Source: Methanomassiliicoccales archaeon UBA280
GTDB lineage: Archaea; Thermoplasmatota; Thermoplasmata; SG8-5
DNA length: 22,142 nucleotides
Assembly (NCBI GenBank): GCA_002499085.1
Contig: DAKD01000025.1
Location: forward strand, 1 to 22,142
Reading direction: 5' to 3'
This document shows positions 21,292-22,142 of this stretch, piece by piece; position 1 is the first letter of the stretch, and the number at the start of each line of letters is the position of its first letter. A program made the position numbers and the translations under genes. Under the pieces are notes generated by a model, which was not told the origin of the DNA, ran no database searches, and saw only the letters and a program-made list of their open reading frames with translations.

Positions 21292-21614
21292 TTTACTGCC
21301 TCATATAGCTGAACGCCAGGCCATTCATGGCCTGGATGAAAGCGCAGGGCAGTAAACGTCGGTAGACCGTTGCATGCCGTGCTTATCTATTCGAAGATAA
21401 TCGAAGCCGGTAGGTTTCGATGGTATAGGCATGCTCCATTTTGAGATTTCAAAATGGGTTTGCCGAATCTTTGATTCGGCATATAACTGCCATATGGTAA
21501 ACTTCCAGCCCCGGCAACAAACGCCTGCCTCTTCAGGCTTCCGAAGGAAGACTGGAGATAGGGCGAATTTCACCGATTATAATGAATTCGCCACTACCTT
21601 TAGGGGCAGGTAGT
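21292..21614. ncRNA. Dense hairpin array between queE and rpl10e (candidate structured RNA)
   Basis: This ~320-base gap has no plausible gene but holds at least nine strong hairpins. They are: TTTACTGCC/GGCAGTAAA (21292-21300 / 21348-21356), enclosing CCAGGCC/GGCCTGG (21316-21335); GCATGCC/GGCATGC (21372-21378 / 21428-21434), enclosing TTATCT/AGATAA and ATCGAAGCC/GGTTTCGAT; CCATTTTGA/TCAAAATGG (21436-21457); TGCCGAATC/GATTCGGCA (21461-21481); TTCCAG/CTGGAG (21503-21508 / 21552-21557), enclosing GCCTG/CAGGC and CTTCC/GGAAG; GGCGAATT-TCA/TGAATTCGCC (21562-21592); and CTACCT/AGGTAG (21594-21613). Several are 9-10 pairs and perfect. Strand is uncertain. Only one G-U pair, in the ATCGAAGCC/GGTTTCGAT stem, hints at plus. 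I do not recognise RNase P, SRP or any riboswitch in it. Confidence 0.5.
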
Positions 21615-22133
21615 TTACGACTGCTGCTCTCCGCGCACTACCTCGATCCTGAATTCGTTGGGTATTCTCAGCCCGGCCTTCCAGAGGGCCTGTTTCGCCT
21701 CTTTGAAATGGGCGCGCCCGACCCTGATGGACATGACGACCTGGCCAGTTCTCACTCTCGCTGCGGTCCCCACGGCCTTGCCGAACGCGTTCCGCATCCC
21801 GCTGGAGATACGGTCAGCGCCTGCGCCCGTAGCCATCTTGTTCTCCCTGATGACCTCGTGCGGGTAGACATGGACCTTCATGAAATATCCCTGGGAGCCG
21901 GCCTTCTTCTGTATCGTCCTGTTGGCCGCGATACGGGCAGCCTCAAGAGCTGTATGCCTGATGGCGGCCGGGCTTTCGGCTATGAGGTGCATCTCGATCG
22001 GGAAGTCGCCCTTGGAGTAGCCTGACTCGAACTGGGTTATCCTGCTCGCCGGGACTCCGCCCATGTACTCCCTGCGCGTGTATGATTGGGATTTTATCTG
22101 TCTGTACATTCTTGCCGGTTTTCTGCCTGCCAT
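21615..22133 (-). CDS. rpl10e: Ribosomal protein L10e (uL16 family)
   Basis: This is a 172-residue archaeal/eukaryotic L10e. The N-terminus is MAGRKPARMYRQIKSQSYTR and a later block is HVYPHEVIRENKMATGAGADR, followed by SSGMRNAFGKAVGTAARV and the C-terminal FKEAKQALWKAGLRIPNEF. It is a large-subunit protein near the peptidyl-transferase/tRNA site. I use the ATG at 22133. A GTG at 22142, at the window edge, is in frame but would add only three residues. The promoter and any upstream neighbour lie outside the window. Its stop (TAA on the minus strand, 21615-21617) directly adjoins the CTACCT/AGGTAG hairpin of the intergenic array. Confidence 0.96.
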   Translation of the reverse strand: MAGRKPARMYRQIKSQSYTRREYMGGVPASRITQFESGYSKGDFPIEMHLIAESPAAIRHTALEAARIAANRTIQKKAGSQGYFMKVHVYPHEVIRENKMATGAGADRISSGMRNAFGKAVGTAARVRTGQVVMSIRVGRAHFKEAKQALWKAGLRIPNEFRIEVVRGEQQS

Positions 22134-22142
22134 TGTATTCAC

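Noticed and set aside
21292..21614. RNase P RNA, SRP RNA or CRISPR array in the hairpin-rich gap
   Set aside because: I saw no RNase P core motif, no convincing SRP GGAA-loop domain, and no regularly spaced identical repeats. The hairpins are all different.

Overview
The window reads as a moderately GC-rich archaeal chromosome. Evidence: an archaeal-type phenylalanyl-tRNA synthetase beta chain (about 540 residues), ribosomal protein L10e, a Dph6-like diphthamide amidase, a preQ0/archaeosine cluster (queD, queC, queE), a tungsten-type aldehyde ferredoxin oxidoreductase, and TATA-like boxes 24-30 bases before several start codons, which implies leaderless mRNAs. A member of the Thermoplasmata is my best guess from overall gene style. 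That guess is inference, because no 16S rRNA is present. Layout, left to right: (1) 1-1998: dph6, which abuts a convergent zinc alcohol dehydrogenase at a shared TGATCA double stop. (2) 1988-3900: pheT, then a structured RNA region with a duplicated tRNA 5' end and a tRNA-Ser(UGA) carrying a 40-base insertion. (3) 3979-8391: a four-gene operon (enoyl/methylglutaconyl-CoA hydratase, biotin carboxylase, biotin carrier protein, carboxyltransferase), which looks like the methylcrotonyl-CoA carboxylase branch of leucine/isovalerate breakdown. (4) 8434-11489: two near-identical ~175-base structured repeats flank an AT-richer island. The island holds a SocA/Panacea-like+DUF488 fusion, a translationally coupled partner of possible dual-OB type, a SAP-like+PD-(D/E)XK nuclease and a broken gene remnant. 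(5) 11519-15010 (minus): a 1037-residue STAND-type ATPase with TPRs and an unusual inserted sensor-like domain, then a small Cys-rich DUF3795 protein. (6) 15068-18972 (minus): a tungsten oxidoreductase operon made of a membrane-anchored molybdopterin-fold-like protein, a multi-pass membrane protein, a 16-cysteine polyferredoxin and an AOR-family catalytic subunit. (7) 19073-21291: queD-queC-GNAT-queE in overlapping frames. (8) 21292-21614: a dense run of perfect hairpins between queE and rpl10e that has no coding explanation. (9) 21615-22133 (minus): rpl10e, essentially complete at the window edge. How the genes work together: the carboxylase operon should feed acyl-CoA catabolism. The AOR operon should oxidise aldehydes or related carbonyls with electrons leaving through the polyferredoxin. 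The que genes make the 7-deazaguanine precursor for tRNA archaeosine. The island between the twin repeats is the best candidate for a poorly described accessory (possibly defence or nucleic-acid-handling) system. The three non-coding regions (tRNA-Ser locus, twin repeats, 21.3-21.6 kb hairpin array) are the strongest unexplained signals.
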